NCBI GenBank assembly: GCA_905221605.1
Contig: CAJNDS010000158.1
Coordinates: 286,676-350,675, forward strand
DNA length: 64,000 nucleotides
Reading direction: 5' to 3'
Source of the DNA: Symbiodinium natans
Lineage: Eukaryota; Sar; Dinophyceae; Suessiales; Symbiodiniaceae
Part shown: piece after piece, positions 61,620 to 64,000 of the stretch
How positions within the stretch are numbered: the first letter of the stretch is position 1
Layout: each line of letters begins with the position of its first letter
Notes under the pieces: generated by a model
Told to the model about the DNA's origin: nothing
Databases searched by the model: none
What the model saw: the letters and a program-made list of their open reading frames with translations, nothing else
Translations under genes and position numbers: made by a program

Positions 61620-62700
61620 TCGGAGATCAGGAGCTTGACGAGTCCACAGAGGAAGCGGCTGCCTAAAAGGCTCGGGGAGTAGTCCACTCTTGTTTCGTTT
61701 GAGGCCGTGTGCTGAAGATCAAGAAATGAATGACCACCACACCGAGCACGAAGGCAGCCGGGACCGTCCACTTGCCGACGACCACCACCAAGCAAACATC
61801 CCCGACAGTGGACCTCCGCATCAGTGGCCCACAAAAGTACACAACAACGGGATGTGGGCTGCATGAAGCACTTCCGGTTCGAACAAACGTTGGGCCCAGT
61901 GCGCTCCATGAGGGGTTTCCGTGCCCAACTCGTGACATGGCCAGCGCAATTGGTCCATACGCCCAGCACGCTCCCCTTCGTCCGGTCTCTGCGGACCGGA
62001 AGCCGACCAGAGGGGATCGAAGTTGCGCCTGCCCCACCGTCGAGGGTGAGCGGCTGGTCAATGCCGGGGAAGCGCCCCCATGCAGGTCGCCGCAGCGTCA
62101 TGCGCACGGGCAAACTCCCCCGTAGTGCCCAGGGGTAGGACGCGTAGAAGAAAGCTATTGTTGCGTGGCGTCGAATGAGGAGCCGCAACCAGGCGGCTTG
62201 CAAGTGGCCACCAGGGCCGCTTTGTCGGCTCGTTTGGCGCGAAAGCTGGCCTGGACGAAGCCATCACTGCCAAGAGCCGTACCGAGCACCACAAGCCCTC
62301 CGCGATCTGCGGATAATTACAGCCCAGTCCCCAACCCACGCCGGCGGCTCCGCCAGCCCCGCCAACACTTTGCCCAAGGAGCCCGTTTTTTCCAAATGGA
62401 GTCCAGATTCGCATGCGTTTTAAATGAGGAACCCAGCAGGTCCAGGGATACCACCTATATCTCATCCAGAAACCCGAACAGTTCCTCACACGAGCGCTCG
62501 CAGCCCGCTGTCTCCCCCGCCCTCAAACATGGCTGCGCGGGAGATGCGGTCATACGCGCCTACGCCATGCACGCATAGAACCGTGGCGCGCGGCTGCAGC
62601 TCGGTTGCAAGGTTGGACCAAACCGATGCTGCACCTGACAAAGCAGTTCGCCTGGCCAGGCAAAAGCTCGGAAGAAGGCGACGAAGCAATCTCGATGAGG
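61620..62700. other. Region between the RT pseudogene and the second LINE
   Basis: GC-rich, with overlapping open frames on both strands but no recognisable motif. It may contain the 5' untranslated region of the second LINE. The boundary of that element was not found. Confidence 0.4.
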
Positions 62701-62725
62701 AACGTGCAATTTTCCAGTCGCGTTG

Positions 62726-63745
62726 ATGGCAGGGTTTCCACGCGACGCCATAGCAGTGCCCATGTCAGATCCGAGGAAAACCATGACCCCACCTGGCAAA
62801 AGCTTGAAAAGACCCACTCGATCCCCTCTTCAAGAACTCGATGATGACGAAGACCTCGAGCTTCAGGAAGCTTCCGGATCATTTCAAGGTGGAGCAGTTG
62901 CTCAGATGGCTAATGTGGTTCGTAGCGAAATCCAGCGTGCGCTAGCTCCGATGGAGCAGCAGCTGAGCCACATTCATGTTTCCTTGGGCCAGAGGGTGCA
63001 GGAAATGGAAAACACAATGTCGCAGCAGAGCTACCGAATTGAGAAGCTGGAAAAGTTGTTTGAGAACGAGGGGACTCCGCGGTCCACGACATCAGAGAAA
63101 GATATGTCTTTGGAAAAGAAGATTGCGGATTTGCAAAACCAATTGTCAGCATTGAAGCAACTAGACACCAACTCGCAACCAGATCACATGCGTACCATGG
63201 TGGTCGGAGGACTAGGAGGCTTCTCGTGCACACAGGAAGCAACAAGTTGGCTCACGGACAAGCTCAGCATGTTGAATAGCCCGCCACACATTGGGAGTTA
63301 CATCAAGTCGCAAGATTTCCGTGGCTTGTTGTTCGCCAAGTTCAAGTCCACAGTGGACCGTGATACAGCTGTTGCATTGCTCAGAAGTGCTGAAGTCTTC
63401 GAGCATGGTAACAGGGTATGGGCAACACAGGATTTGCCGCTTGAAAAACGTGCTCAGAAAGTTTTCTTGATGGGGTTACGCTGGCAGCTTGGCGAGTGGG
63501 GCTTTGTCAAGCGTGAGATCGAGCTTGATGCAAATTATGCTTGGTTGAAAATCGGTCCCAAAGTTGTTGTCAAACTTGCCATTACCAACGGCAGGTTGCA
63601 CTGTGATTGGGAAGACACGTGGGCACAATGGGCAGACTTCCAAGACAGCAACGAGTTGAATCAGCTTGTGGATCGTGCCAATGATATGTTGCAGAAATCG
63701 TCAACGAGAAAGGGGCATGGCAAAAGCAAGCATGCCGTAGCCTAG
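62726..63745 (+). CDS. Second LINE ORF1
   Basis: 339 codons from ATG at 62,726 to TAG at 63,743-63,745. Residues about 57-148 are a likely coiled coil (repeated Leu/Ile/Met heptads, e.g. IEKLEKLFENEG and IADLQNQLSALKQL). Residues about 155-232 start MRTMVVGGLGGF and contain GLLFAKFKS, matching the strands of an RRM-like fold. The basic C-terminus (STRKGHGKSKHAVA) fits RNA binding. Another start, at codon 13 of this frame, is possible. The same frame stays open after the TAG. Confidence 0.8.
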   Translation: MAGFPRDAIAVPMSDPRKTMTPPGKSLKRPTRSPLQELDDDEDLELQEASGSFQGGAVAQMANVVRSEIQRALAPMEQQLSHIHVSLGQRVQEMENTMSQQSYRIEKLEKLFENEGTPRSTTSEKDMSLEKKIADLQNQLSALKQLDTNSQPDHMRTMVVGGLGGFSCTQEATSWLTDKLSMLNSPPHIGSYIKSQDFRGLLFAKFKSTVDRDTAVALLRSAEVFEHGNRVWATQDLPLEKRAQKVFLMGLRWQLGEWGFVKREIELDANYAWLKIGPKVVVKLAITNGRLHCDWEDTWAQWADFQDSNELNQLVDRANDMLQKSSTRKGHGKSKHAVA

Positions 63746-64000
63746 GGACAGCTCCGTTCGAGTCACGTTGTTTCACGAAGGTCGCTCACTTCTGGTCATG
63801 TTCCAATTTTCGAGGTGAATAAGCCGACTGATATGTTACATTTTTCGTCCGCTTCCCAAACCACTGGTAGGAGACCTGTATTTTCTGAGGTTGCCGACAC
63901 CGAGACGTACATACATGAGAGTTCCAGCAATGGTGGGTGCTTGCATGAGTTGGTGGTGTATACAAAAAATGCTCGTTTACATTCCGATGCAAAATTTGCA
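63746..64000 (+). CDS. Second LINE ORF2, N-terminal end (partial)
   Basis: 85 codons open from directly after the ORF1 TAG to the window end, in the ORF1 frame. It ends ELVVYTKNARLHSDAKFA, which resembles the first beta strand of an EEP endonuclease, with the metal-binding Asn in KNARL (codon at 63,968-63,970). The first ATG after the stop is at 63,833, upstream of that Asn, so re-initiation is possible here as well as readthrough. The rest lies beyond the window. Confidence 0.6.

Larger units (their letters stand above)
62700..64000 (+). mobile_element. Second non-LTR retrotransposon, 5' part only
   Basis: ORF1 followed in the same frame by the start of an ORF2, cut by the window edge. Its sequence differs strongly from the 10.9-kb LINE, so it is a different family with the same layout. 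The left boundary is uncertain. Confidence 0.75.

Overview
The window looks like nuclear DNA of a dinoflagellate, most likely a Symbiodiniaceae-type genome. The evidence is: many interstitial TTTAGGG/CCCTAAA tracts; a host gene cut into many very small exons (about 24-98 nt) whose introns start with GT, GC or GA and end in AG followed by G; long non-LTR retrotransposons; very dense micro- and minisatellites; and almost all host coding signal on one strand (minus, from about 55 kb down to about 4 kb). No bacterial, organellar, rRNA or tRNA gene was recognised.

Layout. 1-3,700: degenerate telomere-like repeats, then a GC-hairpin satellite with a two-variant higher-order structure, enclosed by an inverted repeat. 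4,600-16,800: two tandem copies (A and B) of one unidentified multi-exon minus-strand gene; copy A is opened by an extra 1.2-kb insertion flanked by 11-bp direct repeats, and also contains a small MITE-like element and an AT-rich island. 18,908-43,234 (minus): a phosphoenolpyruvate carboxylase (PEPC) gene, traced exon by exon from a likely ATG to the C-terminal QNTG and stop. Its introns carry telomeric repeats, minisatellites and a complete-looking 10.9-kb retrotransposon (30,557-41,469) flanked by perfect 28-bp direct repeats. 43,250-58,000: weak coding signals on the minus strand (a leucine-zipper-like protein, RCC1-like repeats, a long 54.2-55.0 kb exon) among microsatellites. 58,600-61,610: broken pieces of another reverse-transcriptase gene, apparently rearranged by a local inversion. 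62,700-64,000: the 5' part of a further plus-strand LINE.

The most unusual unit is the 10.9-kb LINE. It has an ORF1 (coiled coil plus RRM-like region) and an ORF2 (EEP endonuclease, YADD reverse transcriptase, RNase H) that share one frame and are separated by a single UGA. The first ATG of ORF2 lies after the endonuclease's metal-binding Asn, so readthrough is the simplest way to make an intact enzyme. The second LINE at the window end has the same design with a UAG. Downstream in the first LINE are two further ORFs on the same strand: a membrane-anchored, Cys-rich coiled-coil protein and a protein with an HxD...H...R pattern resembling 2-oxoglutarate/Fe(II) dioxygenases. The element starts and ends in CCCTAAA repeats, which suggests that retroelement tails could be a source of the interstitial telomeric repeats seen throughout the window.

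Most exon boundaries are inferred by eye from protein-family conservation; no database search was possible.
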